DNA of 64,000 nucleotides from Craterostigma plantagineum (lineage: Eukaryota > Streptophyta > Magnoliopsida > Lamiales > Linderniaceae): NCBI GenBank assembly GCA_027422505.1, contig JAPQWV010000001.1, positions 2,976,001-3,040,000 of the forward strand, given 5' to 3'. Under the pieces are notes generated by a model. The model did no database searches, was not told where the DNA came from, and was given only the letters and a program-made list of their open reading frames with translations. This document shows positions 31,607 to 50,767 of this stretch, piece by piece. Made by a program: the position numbers and the translations under genes. Positions within the stretch are counted from its first letter, which is position 1. The number at the start of each line of letters is the position of its first letter.

Positions 31607-33996
31607 TAATAATAATAAAAGCAGATATTTTAACACGACAAATTTAATTCGTCACAAGCGTCTTGTAGCCGCAATGTGCTTTATATAGAAAGCTAGAGAA
31701 CAAGAACTCAGTATATTAGGAACTTTCCAATAATTATCGGACGAAAAATATATGTTTCGATACACGGTTATTATTATAATTTAGAATTAAGATGAAACCA
31801 ATATTCGAAAGACGGAAGGCATTGAGTTGGAGTAGGTAGAATCTTCCTTCATCTTTTTCTTGTCGACTAAAGTTCAAATCGCATGATGGCTCAATAGAAT
31901 CAATAAAATATTAATGTGTTCGGAAATCGAGAGATAGCAGCATCAAACCGCAGAATACGAACGTCAAACATATCGAAATAAAATTATTCATTTTTTTACT
32001 CATATATAATGTTCGAAATTGCCCATTGAAAGAACACCCGTACAATACAGAAGGTACACTCGTGCTTTGCATGCGGACCCCTAGTTGAAGAAGGCGGGAC
32101 TCGGGGCTGAAGCGAAACTCGAATTCGGCCTCAAATCCTTATTAAATAATTTTCTCCAAAAGAGATACAATCATAAATTTATATCATAAGTGTAACCTAA
32201 ATAAAAAAAAATACAATAAAAAATACAAAGTAATACTCCATCTATTTTGAAATGCAAGTCATTTTAGACTTTATTTTTGTTTTTTAATACTAGTCGTTTA
32301 ACTTTTTTTTCAAGAAAATTTCCTGGAAACTTTTACAACTTTACTCCTCATCTTAAATTAAGATAATTTGGATAAAATAGTTAATGAAGGATATAATAGA
32401 GATTTTGTTTTATTTCTTAGTATGTATGAAATTACCTAAACGACTTGTATTTCAAAACAAAGAGTATATATTTATAGTTGATGTTCAATAAATATGTAAA
32501 ATAGTTAAAACACTATTTTTTTAGAAATTTGGTTTGGATTGGGTAAATAGGAAGATAATGACGTCTAGTTATGTTAAAAAAAATAAAAGTAATATTTATT
32601 GTTCGAGTAATATTTTAATAAAAAGTAAAGTTTGTACTCGCTGAGGTTAAGGCGCATGTATAACTAACAATCTCTTTCAAAAATTTCTATTTTATTTTTT
32701 AATGAAACTATTAACCAACTTACTTAATATATATGTTTGTGTATAAAAATATTGGGGCCTCTTTTAAAGCTGGGCCGGAGGCGATCGCCTCGTTGGCCTC
32801 ATAAAAGCCACGGGCCTGTTTACATGGCAGTTACTCACGTTAGTTCACGAGTCTAAATGGTCAAACATTTCTGAACTTATTCAACGAGCCTTCACACCTG
32901 ATTAAACCGGGTGTTGCTATTGGCACCCCCTAAGGGGTGAAAAGAACATTGAAAATTGCAAAGTTTATCAAAATTTTATTTGATTCATCAATTTGAGAAC
33001 TGATATTAAATTTTATTTAATTAATGCTTTGAATCAACGCTTCTAGTTATCCAACTTTCAATAAATATTAATCAATTAATTTATATTTGAAGTCACTATA
33101 ATGTTTTTAAAATTATCAATATTAGTATTTATGTTTTTTTTCAAAAACCGTCTTATAAATAATTTAAATAATACCAAACAAGTGATAATTTAATTGTGTA
33201 TTTGAATACTTTAATTAATTGTTAAACACTAGCAATATTATCTACAAACAATAAATAAGTAAATATTAGAGAAGAGTATTTAAGCATATTAAATGACAGT
33301 CAACAATAATTAAGTTTGGAGTGAAAGAACCGCTGTATTGAAAATCGAAACTTTCACTTTTCTGATAATTTTAGTGTATAATAAATTAGGGGGTGTATAT
33401 AGTAGTTTTGACGGATGCATATAGAATTTCCCTTAAATCCTGGCTTATGACGTAAATATAATTTAGTGCGTACCTAACCTATCCAAAATTTGATTTTTTT
33501 TTAGTCTGAAAATGCCAGCTAGGCGTAAAAGGATTTTAGCCTGCATAATATCATCAATATTGACGTTCACTAGGAGTTACCCTAAAATCAAAGAGACTAG
33601 TTATATTACTCCATGAATTAGTTTGAACACCCCCCCCCATTGCAGTAAGTAATTTCTTATAGCATACTGGCATTGTAATGAAAATGACTAGGGTAAAAAC
33701 AGTACCTAAAGAAATGCATATACGAGGTAGGAAAATAACCACTGTAAAAGCTTAGAAACGCATATGTTTAAACGATGCAGTAATGAAATAGGGGAATCGT
33801 ATAGTCAAAGTGCAGGCTAATAACATAGATGGTTTCAACTTCAAGCATTCAAAAAAAAAGTATATAAAAAAGTTGCCATAGGACAGATTAATCAGTCTTC
33901 TGTAGAAAAACAGAAAGATGTATTCTTTTTATTTGGATAATATCAATCTTCATATGATAGATTGGTCTTTGATGTAATGAAATTGAAACTTGAATA
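31607..33996. other. AT-rich intergenic region
   Basis: No gene is supported between H4 and gene A apart from the MITE at 32236. There are homopolymer runs and a C-run near 33630. A CTAG preceded by an imperfect GTGC/GCAT stem at 32059-32084 resembles an old Helitron end but is too degraded to call. Confidence 0.5.
32236..32464. mobile_element. Stowaway-like MITE
   Basis: Imperfect terminal inverted repeats (CTCCATCTATTTTGAAATGC at the left, its partner TTTCAAAACAAAGAG at the right) are flanked by TA on both sides (32234-32235 and 32465-32466). Length 229 bases, non-coding; a Tc1/mariner-type MITE. Confidence 0.75.
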
Positions 33997-36366
33997 TTAA
34001 AGCGTTCTGCGACTTCTCGACCGAGTCTCAAGGCATTCTTCGTCCTCCCAAGGATAGAATGAACCCTCCAGCGCCACATTCTGTTTAAAAAATAAAAAAA
34101 AACAATTCGATTTGCAGGTTAAGTCTTTCTGTGGAAATGATTAAGAAAAATGAGATGCATTTTGATTCATTTGTTACCTTAAGCCAGAAAAAAAATCTGC
34201 GTAGAATATTCAGCCGTTTCTTCTTTTTGCCATGGTTTATGTTGAGTACTCTTCCAACAGCTGCCTGCACGTATGTGTCACAGTATGTAGCATTGTCGGT
34301 AGAACACAAGCTCAAAAAAATGGAAACTTATTGCAATAGAAATATAATATACTGATGCAATACCCTGTTTATAAGCCAAAGATGAATTAAAGAAAAGGCA
34401 TGAACTGAGATCATATTATTATTGACTGACCGGGAAACGTATGCCTATAAGTTTCTTCATCAAACTGCTTTAATAGCTTTTCATACTCCTCGTCACTGAA
34501 GGGTACTTTAAGGGCAGCCATCAAGTCTCTCTTAAATACGATTCCTCCAGCATCATTAGCAGCTGCTCTGTTTTCAACAAACTGCACAGATGAAAAACTA
34601 TGGATCAACGTGTTTCTTGGGAAGGGAAATGATAAGTGAAAAATGAAAAGCCTAACAGTGAGAAAATGATCATATATAAAGAGAAAAGCGGGTTGAAAAA
34701 CGACGCACATCTTCGTGAACTACCATTGCAGACACACATGAGGTCGAGTTTTCTTGCTGGGCAGTCGGAGCATTGTCGAGGATTTCGATGATTTTGCCGG
34801 GAACATAAGGCTCTCTTTCAACTCTACGGCCGTCAACAGTCATCTCAGCTTGCACACCGTTGCTTAACATTAAGTTCCCATCAACATTATCTGCAACATT
34901 TTGAAACTTATTCATGATCAACATAAGCTTCTTGGCACGTTCATTTATCGAATTCTCCATATCCAAGACCCTCTTCTTCATGCGTTTGATCTCGCTTATA
35001 TTTCTGCTGTTTCTTTCAAGCGTAAGACCTACGTCGCTAAACGACCTCAGAAGCTGCTCCAATTCATTTTCCAGATGGGCAACGTTCATTTCCTCGTTGG
35101 GTTCGCCAGACCTTCTCTTGCGACCTCAAGCAGCATTTTCGAGTTCCAATGTCTTTTCCCCATCGAAAGCTTTGTCAGAGTTTCTCTGACTTCCGTTTGC
35201 ATCATCTTCCACTAAATCAACGCTTACCACCATATCTACTTCCCCAGTAATATCCTCATTATAATCAAGTAACATATCATTCCCTTCAGTACTTTTTCTT
35301 ACCTCAGCTGCTATCTCTTGCATAGCCTCAACGTTGTCTTCATGACGATCATTGCCTGTCCTTGTTTCGTTTAGTTGGCCTTCGCTAGTTGCGGCGAATG
35401 TTTCCCTACACCTAAGATCATCGTCAGATGAGTCATCATCCCCAAAGAGAATTGCCTTCTGTTGCTCTACAGTGTATTGTTCACTGGTAGGATTATGATT
35501 CGCAGGTTCATCTCTAACAAGACGAAGCAGAGTGAGGTAATCAGGGTTTAAATTTACAATGGTTTTGAACTCGAGATTGGCCAAATTATTATTAGGCACT
35601 TTCGACAGAGATATTATTGCATCGTAAGCCCCCTCTGAGGCTTTCCAGTCATACTCCATTATCTGTAATGAACTCTCCGTACTCTCGTTTCGATTAGACT
35701 GCAAGAACAAGGTCAGACTTAAGTTTTACAGATAATAAAAAAAAAAGGAAAAAAGAGAACAACGAAACTGAGTCTGGAACCATACACAGCAGTCACTGGG
35801 GTGCAAATAAATTACGTTTATCAGTATACGGTTTCAATCCTAATTTACATTCGACAGCAACAAAGATTCATAGGCATAAATAAACTTCAGTATCTAGATC
35901 TTCAACCATAAGTTTTTTATGCATAACGGAAAATAATTAACGAAACAAATGAACTGTAATGCGCAGAAAATTAAGTCTTTTCACCCTGAAATGAGTAAGT
36001 TTTATACCAGAACATACACTAATTCACCAATTATTTCCAGATCTGACAAAAAAATAGAACTCCAACAAAAAAGGAACAAGCCAATCAAAATCATGGATGA
36101 AACATGATTTGAGTCCATAAAATCAACAACGAAAATAACCAAAATCAAATCCGTGCATTCTTCATGTTATGAAACATCATCAAATCATGAAATAGCAAAA
36201 CTCGACAATAGAAAAAAAATTACAGATCAAGAATAAATAAGGGATACGTGGACGAAAAAGAAGCGAAAAAAAAACACACACACAAGCGAACACCAATTTT
36301 TCACACCTTTTGATGTATGTCGCCAGAAGAAAAATGATTAGGTTTTCGTCTGCCTCTCAAACGCAT
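33997..36366 (-). CDS. Gene A: plant-specific protein of unknown function, one in-frame TGA
   Basis: Five exons join with consistent phase on the minus strand: 36366-36307, 35698-34709, 34581-34431, 34260-34178 and 34080-33997, giving 456 codons including the stop. The only break is TGA at 35128-35126 (codon 211), after which the frame resumes GRKRRSGEPNEE and a coiled-coil-like stretch (HLENELEQLLRSFSDV). The middle is acidic; the end reads KRDLMAALKVPFSDEEYEKL, then RRFFFWLK joined to NVALEGSFYPWEDEECLE, a C-terminal signature I associate with an uncharacterised plant family. Function unknown. TTTCAG at 36370-36375 just before the ATG could be a 3' splice site, so the true start may lie further upstream. 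Confidence 0.7.
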
Positions 36367-36521
36367 GTTTCTGAAACGCTAGAGATTTTATATAGGCGAC
36401 AACCCTATAAAAAAATCCAAGGCAGTGATTGTGTTTTAACATCAAGATCACAGGAATTACTAAGTTAGTCAAAAGAATGAAAAAGAATCAGGCGGGAGTG
36501 TCGTTACACGTGTTCTACGTT

Positions 36522-36757
36522 AATTCGTTCAAGTGACGTCTATCTTTAATACGTCACAAATCATTAAGGGCGCTCTAATCAGTATTTATTATTATGCCTG
36601 AGTTAGCGATAACAAAGTCGATATCATCAAAGGCTCTACGATAATTCGTTTAAGTGACGTCTATCTTCAATACATTCACAAATCATTAAGGGAGCTCTAA
36701 TCAGTATTTATTATTATGCCCGAGTTAGCGATAACAAAGTCGACATCAATAAAGGCT
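36522..36757. repeat. 121-bp tandem duplication upstream of gene A
   Basis: Two copies (about 36522-36641 and 36642-36757) are nearly identical and both hold AAGTGACGTCTATCTT, a TGACG-type (bZIP) site. A perfect G-box CACGTG lies at 36507-36512, between the duplication and gene A. If gene A starts at 36366 this is its proximal promoter; if it is joined to gene B it is intronic. Confidence 0.65.
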
Positions 36758-36864
36758 TTCTGTTTTCGTGTGGCATCTTTTGAATTGGGACATAATTTCA
36801 AATTTCACGCAACTGAATCACACAAGGGAAAATAGAATGAGATATTATTCAAGTAAACACTGAC

Positions 36865-37634
36865 CAAACCATGATAGCTGTTCATTGTGCTAACAAGGCT
36901 CGCGCTTTCGTCCCAATAGAAAACATATATGGAAATTTGCACAAGTTGAACGATACAGATGGACTCAACATAAGCATTAGCCATCGAAGTGCTGATATAC
37001 CTGGCAAGAAAGTATAACATTTAAATCAATTCAAGAGTAACTGTTGCAAAAGTAAACCGCAAATCTTCAGATATGACAAGGTCAAGCGGACGAAAATTTC
37101 ATTGCGATTTTAAGTCAGCATAGATTAGGCTGTGCAAAGACGTGAACTTCTTTGTGTGACAAAGAAAGAAGATTAGCCCTAGAGCATCTAAATCTTCATA
37201 ATTAATGAAATCAGAGTACTCAATTTGCGCATATTGCAAAACATATACGAGAAACATTTTAAGTTAACCAAAAAATTTGCGAAACAAATTTATGCGCATA
37301 CCTGTCGAGTGCAACTGCAAACGCTAGAAATCGATTTTCAACCTATATCCGCGTGTCGTGCCATAGCAACATAGCTTACACATCAGAAAGTGTATGGACA
37401 TAATTTTGTCGGTATGTTTTGTATAAATCGAGAGGTGAAAATTGACATAGGGTCAGAACACAAGATTGAGCTATGAATCGTAGAAATTTCACTGCAGTAA
37501 CTTACAGAAGGTGTAAAACCGTCAAAAGTGTTCTTCATCCCAGCCGTTGAATCTGCCAAAAGCTTCATTGCTGTTTCCTGACTGCACCCTATCAAGTCGA
37601 GAAAACACTTGCGATTGATAATAGTGTCATCCAT
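36865..37634 (-). CDS. Gene B: unidentified spliced gene or 5' part of gene A
   Basis: Three exon-like blocks on the minus strand join in frame. Exon 37634-37506 has 43 codons (MDDTIINRKCFLDLIGC, later GMKNTFDGFTPS) and ends at TCT|GTAAGT. Exon 37342-37302 reads VENRFLAFAVALDR. The third begins at 37000 with YISTSMANAYVES and may end at 36865 (TTG|GTCAGT). I do not recognise the protein. The last block becomes hydrophobic and may not be coding throughout. The same strand and the possible splice acceptor before gene A suggest these could be its upstream exons, but no phase-compatible donor was found. A TC-rich microsatellite lies near 37732-37755. Confidence 0.45.
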
Positions 37635-37807
37635 GACTGGTGGATTCAGGTGATGAGCTCACAATGGGTAGCTAGTCAAGTTGGAGGAATACTGTAATTA
37701 CAATTTTCTAGTCTGCATATATTAATTATATGCCTCTCTCTCTCTCTCTCCCCCCTCGTGTGTGTCATGTGTTTGTGCGTGTGTGTGGATTGGCATACAG
37801 TCTAATA

Positions 37808-39640
37808 GGAAATTGCTATTCACCGCCCCTTTTTCCTAGTTACCGCCCCTAAAGAGCTTGAAAATGACATTTTTGCCCTTATGATATTTAAATTAATTTA
37901 AAAAGAAAAACTAACTAAATATATAATTCTGGTACGAACTGAAATTTCGGCCGGGCTGTGTGCAGGCCGATCGACATTTTCGGCCCGCACAGGCCCGGCC
38001 GAAATTATTGTTCGACCCGCACAGGCCCGGCCGAAATTCCAGTTTGGCCCGCACCGGCCCGGTCGAAATTCCAATTCGGCCCGCATCGGCCTGGCCGAAA
38101 TCTCAGTTCGGCCGGCACAGGCCCGGCCAAAATTTCAGTTCGGCCCGCACAGACCCGGCCGGAATTCCGGTTCGGCCCGCACCGGCCCGGCCGAAATTCC
38201 AGTTCGGCCCGCATCGGCCCGGTCGAAATCTCAGTTCGGCCCACACAGGCCCGATTAATTTTCACTTTTTCTTTTTTTTTTTTTATTGTAATTTATAAAA
38301 ACTCAACATATATTATAGTATTAAGGAATTGAACCCATGACCTATACTTGATAAAGAAAATACTTATCCATTGGGCTACATAGCTTTTTATTAAAAATTA
38401 TGACATATATAAATATAACGAAAAATAACCGGGACGGGTTTCGGGTCGGGGATCGGGCCGGAGTTGGCTGGACCCGAGATCCGACCCGGACCCGGCCGGG
38501 TTGAGTCTTTTAGGACCCGTAATATTACAAAATAATTATAACAAAAAAAATTAATAACAAAAAAAATTAATAAATAAAAATAACAACAAAAAATATTAAT
38601 ATTACAAAAAAATTAATAATTAAAAATTAATAACAAAAATAATAACAACACAAAATAACAACAAAAAAAAAATAATTTGTTGTTATTATTTTGAATTATT
38701 AATCTTTTATTAATTTTTTTGTTATAATTATTTTGTAATATTACGGGTCCTAAAAGACTCAACCCGGCCGGGTCCGGGTCGGGTCTCGGGTCCAGCCAAC
38801 CCTGGCCCGATCCCCAACCCGAACCCGTCCCGGTTATTTTTTCGTTATGTATTTATATATATGTCATAATTTTTAACAAAAAGCTATGTAGCACAATGGA
38901 TAAGTACTTTCTTTATCAAGTAGAGGTCATGGTTCAATTCCTAAATACTATAATATATGTTTAGTTTTTATAAATTACAATAAAAAATAAAAAAAAAACA
39001 AAAAAGTGAAAATTAATCGGGTCTGGTGGGCCGAACTGAAATTTCGGCCGGGCCTGTGCGGGTCGAACTGAGATTTCGACCGGGCCGATGCGGGCCGAAC
39101 TGGAATTTCGGCCGGGCCTGTGCGGGCCGAACTGGAATTTCAGCCGGGCCTGTGCGGGCCGAACTGGAATTTCGGTCGGAGCTGGCACGGCCGAACAACA
39201 ATTTCGGTCGCCACATGTCACAGCCGAAATTGTGTTTCGGTCGTACCTTGTGGCGACCGAAATTATTGTTCGGTTGTGCCGGCGTCGGCCGAAATTTTTT
39301 TCGGTCGGGACTTCTTTCAAACTATTTCGATCCGTGTTCGCTAATTCATCTACGTACGAATGATTTTTACGACAATATCGATCGATCGGTCTTAAAATCG
39401 ATCAATCGGTCCGAAAATATCGATCGATCGGTCCAAAAATGTTAAATCAATTTTTTTTTTCCGTATCGATCGATCGTTCGAATTTATTTGTGTATGTAAT
39501 TTTCAATATTTCGTACCGAAATTATATATTTAGTTAGTTTTTTCTTTTTAAATTAATTTAAATATCATAAGGGCAAAAACGTCTTTTTTAGCCCTTTAGG
39601 GGGCGGTGACTAGGAAAAAGGGAGTGGTGAATAGCAATCC
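37808..39640. mobile_element. Large foldback DNA element (Mutator-like)
   Basis: Two arms of about 0.9 kb are inverted copies meeting near 38690 with almost no spacer. The ends read ATTGCTATTCACC / GGTGAATAGCAAT. Likely 9-bp duplications AGTCTAATA (37799-37807) and GGTCTAAAA (39642-39650) match at 7 of 9. Each arm contains a GC-rich 32-bp tandem repeat (GGCCCGCACAGGCCCGGCCG core; about nine units left, fewer right) and a tRNA-like segment. The right arm also has ATCGATCGATCGGTC repeats (39376-39470). Open frames over the repeats occur on both strands and are not genes. It lies between gene B and the 3' end of PEX1. Confidence 0.75.
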
Positions 39641-39971
39641 AGGTCTAAAAAGGTAACTTCTCCGTTCGATGATAATATGATGAACGAGAATTTAATTCGA
39701 CAAAAGAGCCAAATAAGTGTCGTAAAATATAGGGAATGCTCAAGGACGTTCAACTTAATTACAAAGCACAATACTATTTAGCTCATGTTCGCAATCAAAA
39801 GTGTTCGTAGCAGTCAGTCTTGAGAAAAGAAACAAAAAGATAAACAGAAGTTTATAAAACAATAATTACTTTAAATAGGGGTAAATTCCTTATTCCGATT
39901 AATTTCTCCGAAGAGATAAGAAATTATGCCATGCATGGAGGACAGCGGCCTTCCAATCTTCATTTATGCTC

Positions 39972-46808
<6,837 letters not shown>

Positions 46809-47410
46809 CGGTCGAAGCTCAGGTCAACCCTTCAGCCGCTTTTACAGAAGAAAAAAATAAAAAGAAAAACTTGGGAGTGGCAGCAGCTTGCAAGCTTTGC
46901 TGTTTTTCCTCTACGGTTCGACGTTTGATTTGGAAAGTCTAATTGGAAAGAATTGTATGGTGGATGAAATAAAAAGTTAGCAAATGAAAAAAAAAAAAGT
47001 ATTGCATTGCAGGGCTTGTATTATTTTTCCAACTCAAATTGCCTTAGATGCCTTATTGGGCCTTACATTTATCAGGCCATCGATTACAACTGTAATAACA
47101 AAACCGAATACTTCCCGCCAGTTCCTCCTCAAGATAGTTACTCAACGGCAAAAGGAAGACATGATTTTTCAAAATGTATAATTTAATAGATATACTTGAA
47201 ATAAATAAGGACTTGATATATATTTTGATCCTTGACATCATATGACCAAACGAACTCCGTTTTTTGTCAAAAATAGGAATGAAGTCATTCCAAACACATA
47301 ACAGTCAATAGATAACTAACTACTTGAAAACAAGGAAGGATCATTATATATAAGTTAATACCTACACCAGCAAAGCAACGATCCACGAGCCACGTCGAAG
47401 TCGAACCCTT
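46809..47410. other. Spacer between PEX1 and the TOM1-like gene
   Basis: It should hold the PEX1 promoter and the 3' untranslated part of the neighbouring gene, both minus strand. No clear TATA box or other gene is seen. Confidence 0.5.
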
Positions 47411-49657
47411 TCACCAAAACGATCTGTTCGTTTTCGGGAAAGATGATCTGGCCTTCGCAAAATCAACCAAGTCCCTAAAGATGGCATCATCGTTCTTCTC
47501 TTGCTTGTAAGAAGATACGGGCGATTTGATCGAAAGATTCTGAGCAGACCTAACTAACCCATCGTAATAAACATTGCTCGAACCCAAACCGTGTTGCTCG
47601 AAAAACTTCTGTCTTTGGCTGTGACGAGAAGGTGGTGGAGGGATATGGTCGAAAGACTTGCGTGTAGGAACGGGCCCGTCGTGCTTGATACTAGGTTTCG
47701 GCACTAACATCGAAGCTGTGGGATTTTCATCGCAACTAGGTTTTGGAGCAAAGATTGAAGCTGTGAGGTTCATACAATCATAATGGCTATGGCTTTTGTG
47801 ATTGTTGAACTGGGAAGATGTGATAGATTCTGAGGTTTTCGGGGCAGTTTTAGTTTCATGTAAGTCGCGTCTGAGATGATCGACCTTGGAATTTTCTGGA
47901 GGGTTTATACGGTTTGGGATGGTTCTTACAGATGATGGTTCGGCGATTAGTCCATGCGATGCATCAGCCGAGGATCTGCAATCAGTGTGATTGTTTGTAC
48001 ACATACATACAACACAACTATAAAACATCGAGTCCTCTTAAGGTAGTAATACCTTTGAGCTAGCCGAGAGAACTCATCTTGAGATTCATTATCCTCAAGA
48101 TTGGAGCTCATGACAGGAGATATCGGCGGGGTTTGATTGTTGTTTGTTACAGGGATCGGTGATGGAGGCCCCTTTGCAATGCAGTCGTGTCTTTCAAGAA
48201 CACGCTGGAGATTATCGTTTAGTTTGAGCCCTTCGCATAGAAGATTCCCTTCCCTGAAATTGGGGATTTATCAGTCGTACGGCAAAGTTCACAATGTGTT
48301 GTAGAAAAATGGGAAAAACATGGAGTAGTGTTAGTTGGATGTGCTCACGAAGTATTGTTCAAAAGAACCATGACACGCTTTTGGTAAGAAAGACATTGAT
48401 CCGTTAAGTCCATGATCACCTCGTCCTTCACGCCCTGTGGAGATCCCGGGATTTTAATGGTGCGGTCGTACAAATTATTCGGAATGATAGTGTGAAAAAT
48501 AGAAAAGAGTATGTAAAAGCTACCAGAGGATTTTTTGGATCCAAGACTGTCAACATTTCCATAAGAACATCTGCAAGCCCATTCGCATTTTGAATTTCTG
48601 ATAAGCTGCACACGTTTGAAAATTTATTGCACAATGATAATGGTATAAAGAAAAATGACACTATTATATTTACCAAACGCATACCTAAGCCCAGAAACAT
48701 CAGATTCGAGTGAGGCTTGAACAGCAGCTTCCTCGTAGTATGGAGCAGTAGGTAGAATGGGATGTGTTTGCCGTGGAGTAAATAGAGGCACACTGTCCAC
48801 TGCACGAGGTGGAAAATTTATCCCAGCAGACTATAAAACCAACAATAAAAAAAAAATTGAGTTGTGCGTTCAGCACAAACAAGCAATTTCTTGCTGGATA
48901 AAAATTGAACTTGACAATGAAAGGCGAAATTCACATTCAAACAACAATCTTTTGAAGAGTCTTGAGATATACAAATCAAGTAAAAAGGTAGCTCTAATCA
49001 CCTTCAGATCATTGTAAGCAGCATAATACTGGAAATATCTAGCCTCACGTCCTCCTAAAGCTTCTTGCCAACTATCGATCAATTCAAAAATCTTATCCCT
49101 CACATGTAGATCAGGCTACAAACGGATATACAAACGAACTTTAAAAGATAATTAAGAACTAGAGTAGAAAAAAGGAACAAATGCAGTGTAGGAAGAAGGC
49201 CAAGCTACCTTCTTCTTCACAATCTTCACCATATCACGCAGCATATTGCGCTCGACAATCAGTTGAAATACAAGCTCCCCGCAATTTTTGCTGAGAGCCT
49301 CCAGCACCTGAAGCATAATTTTCCAGGTAAATTACCGACATAGCTAAGAAAGCAGATGAGCATAGAACTTACAAATAATGCAAGAAGCTGTATTCTAGAA
49401 CTCTTATTCCCAATCCTTTTCTTGAGTATCTTCAACACGTTCTTCGTTTGCCTGCAATTTGAATCCATTTAACGACACACCATCATTCATATGCCGTTCA
49501 GTTCGTCTTCAGAAATGAAAATTAGAAGAACAAAATAAAATAAAGCATACCCCGGATCCATATTTACAATGTCACAGAGCTCTATGTTTATTGCCCAATC
49601 AGGGCCAATTAAAACATCACTGGTAGCCCTCTCAGCTACAGCTGCCGCATTTGCCAT
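47411..49657 (-). CDS. TOL: TOM1-like protein (VHS and GAT domains), ESCRT-0-like adaptor
   Basis: TOM1-like proteins bind ubiquitinated membrane cargo and pass it to the ESCRT pathway for vacuolar degradation. The start [20 protein letters not shown] (49657) opens the VHS domain, followed by [57 protein letters not shown] and [19 protein letters not shown]. The GAT domain is seen as [18 protein letters not shown] (near 48560) and [20 protein letters not shown] (near 48400). The last exons are disordered and Ser/Pro/His-rich and end FPKTNRSFW. About nine exons with ordinary splice sites are read without a break. The upstream in-frame ATG at 49858 lies in a region without VHS similarity, so 49657 is preferred. 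Which TOL member it is cannot be said. Confidence 0.9.
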
Positions 49658-50207
49658 GATTTGCTTTTTTTCGTAGAAAACGTTAAATTTCAGATACTGA
49701 AAGGAAAACGAATCAACAGTCATCGCATCATTGATCAAGTGACACGTATGTTTACAGAATTTAGTGCCCACATGGTCCATTAACGCAGTTACAACGAGTA
49801 AATCTTTATCACACGGATGAAACCGATGTACAACATAGCGATCACGCTTTAAAACCAAAAACAGAGATTCAACCCTTAGATCTTCACGAATTCGAAGTTC
49901 AATATGAAATAAATTGGCCGATCAAATTCAAAGCCCTAATTAGGAACTTACTCTACAATGAATCCAAGGGGAAACAGTTACTAACACCCCAAATTCAACA
50001 ATCCACCGCCGATCACAGATTATAATAATATATGCTCATAAAACCTCGAAGATAAAAAAAAAATTAAGAGATAAAAAGATTTACATCCCAGGTACGACAC
50101 AAAAAGTTTTCAGCAATACACTGAATTATCTGCAAAACTGGCCAGGGTAGGGACGATTTACGGAAGATTACCAGCCAACACTTCTCGGGTTACTCTACTC
50201 CACTGAG

Positions 50208-50248
<41 letters not shown>

Positions 50249-50767
50249 TAGTATTATAATAAAAGATATTGTCGTATTATTCTTTAATATGAAATCATAA
50301 CGAAAAAAGAGAGATTTTTGCGGGAAGATTGTCGTATTAATCTTTAGGGTACGACGATTGTCGTATTATTCTTCAATTTGACTTTTAAATATTGTGGACT
50401 ATTTTAACGTAGACCGTTTCAAACTTTCAAGTTACATTAATTCTCTTGATTGGAGCTTATTCTCTTAATTTAACTCTTGAAGATATTTCTAATTTTTTCA
50501 GTATATTATGTGGCAAGAGATTACTCTCCTCCACCTACGATAACAAGGAAAAGGAAAATCATAGGCATATCAGCCTTAACGAAAGAATATAATATTATAG
50601 ACACAAATACACCGATATCTTCGCTTACATAGTAATATCTCAGCAAATATATCACAATTTAATTAAATTATATATGTGGGAAAAACTCTCTCTCCTACGA
50701 AGATCTTGATCTTAGAAATGGCCAGCAACTTGTAAGAAAGCCATTTCTCTTCCTGCATCAACAAGAA
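49658..50767. other. Upstream region of the TOM1-like gene
   Basis: The stretch probably holds its 5' untranslated exon(s) and promoter. A (GA)n microsatellite lies at about 50208-50243. No coding region is supported. Confidence 0.5.

Noticed and set aside
32040..32084. Possible Helitron 3' end with CTAG at 32081
   Set aside because: The stem is imperfect and no partner 5' end was found; too degraded to call.
36386..36394. TATATAAAAT as TATA box of gene A
   Set aside because: It lies only about 20 bases before the ATG, so transcription would start at or after the start codon; a splice acceptor before the ATG is equally likely.
37898..39445. Pro/Arg-rich open frames over the foldback arms
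   Set aside because: They follow the 32-bp repeat unit in both arms and on both strands; not protein-coding.
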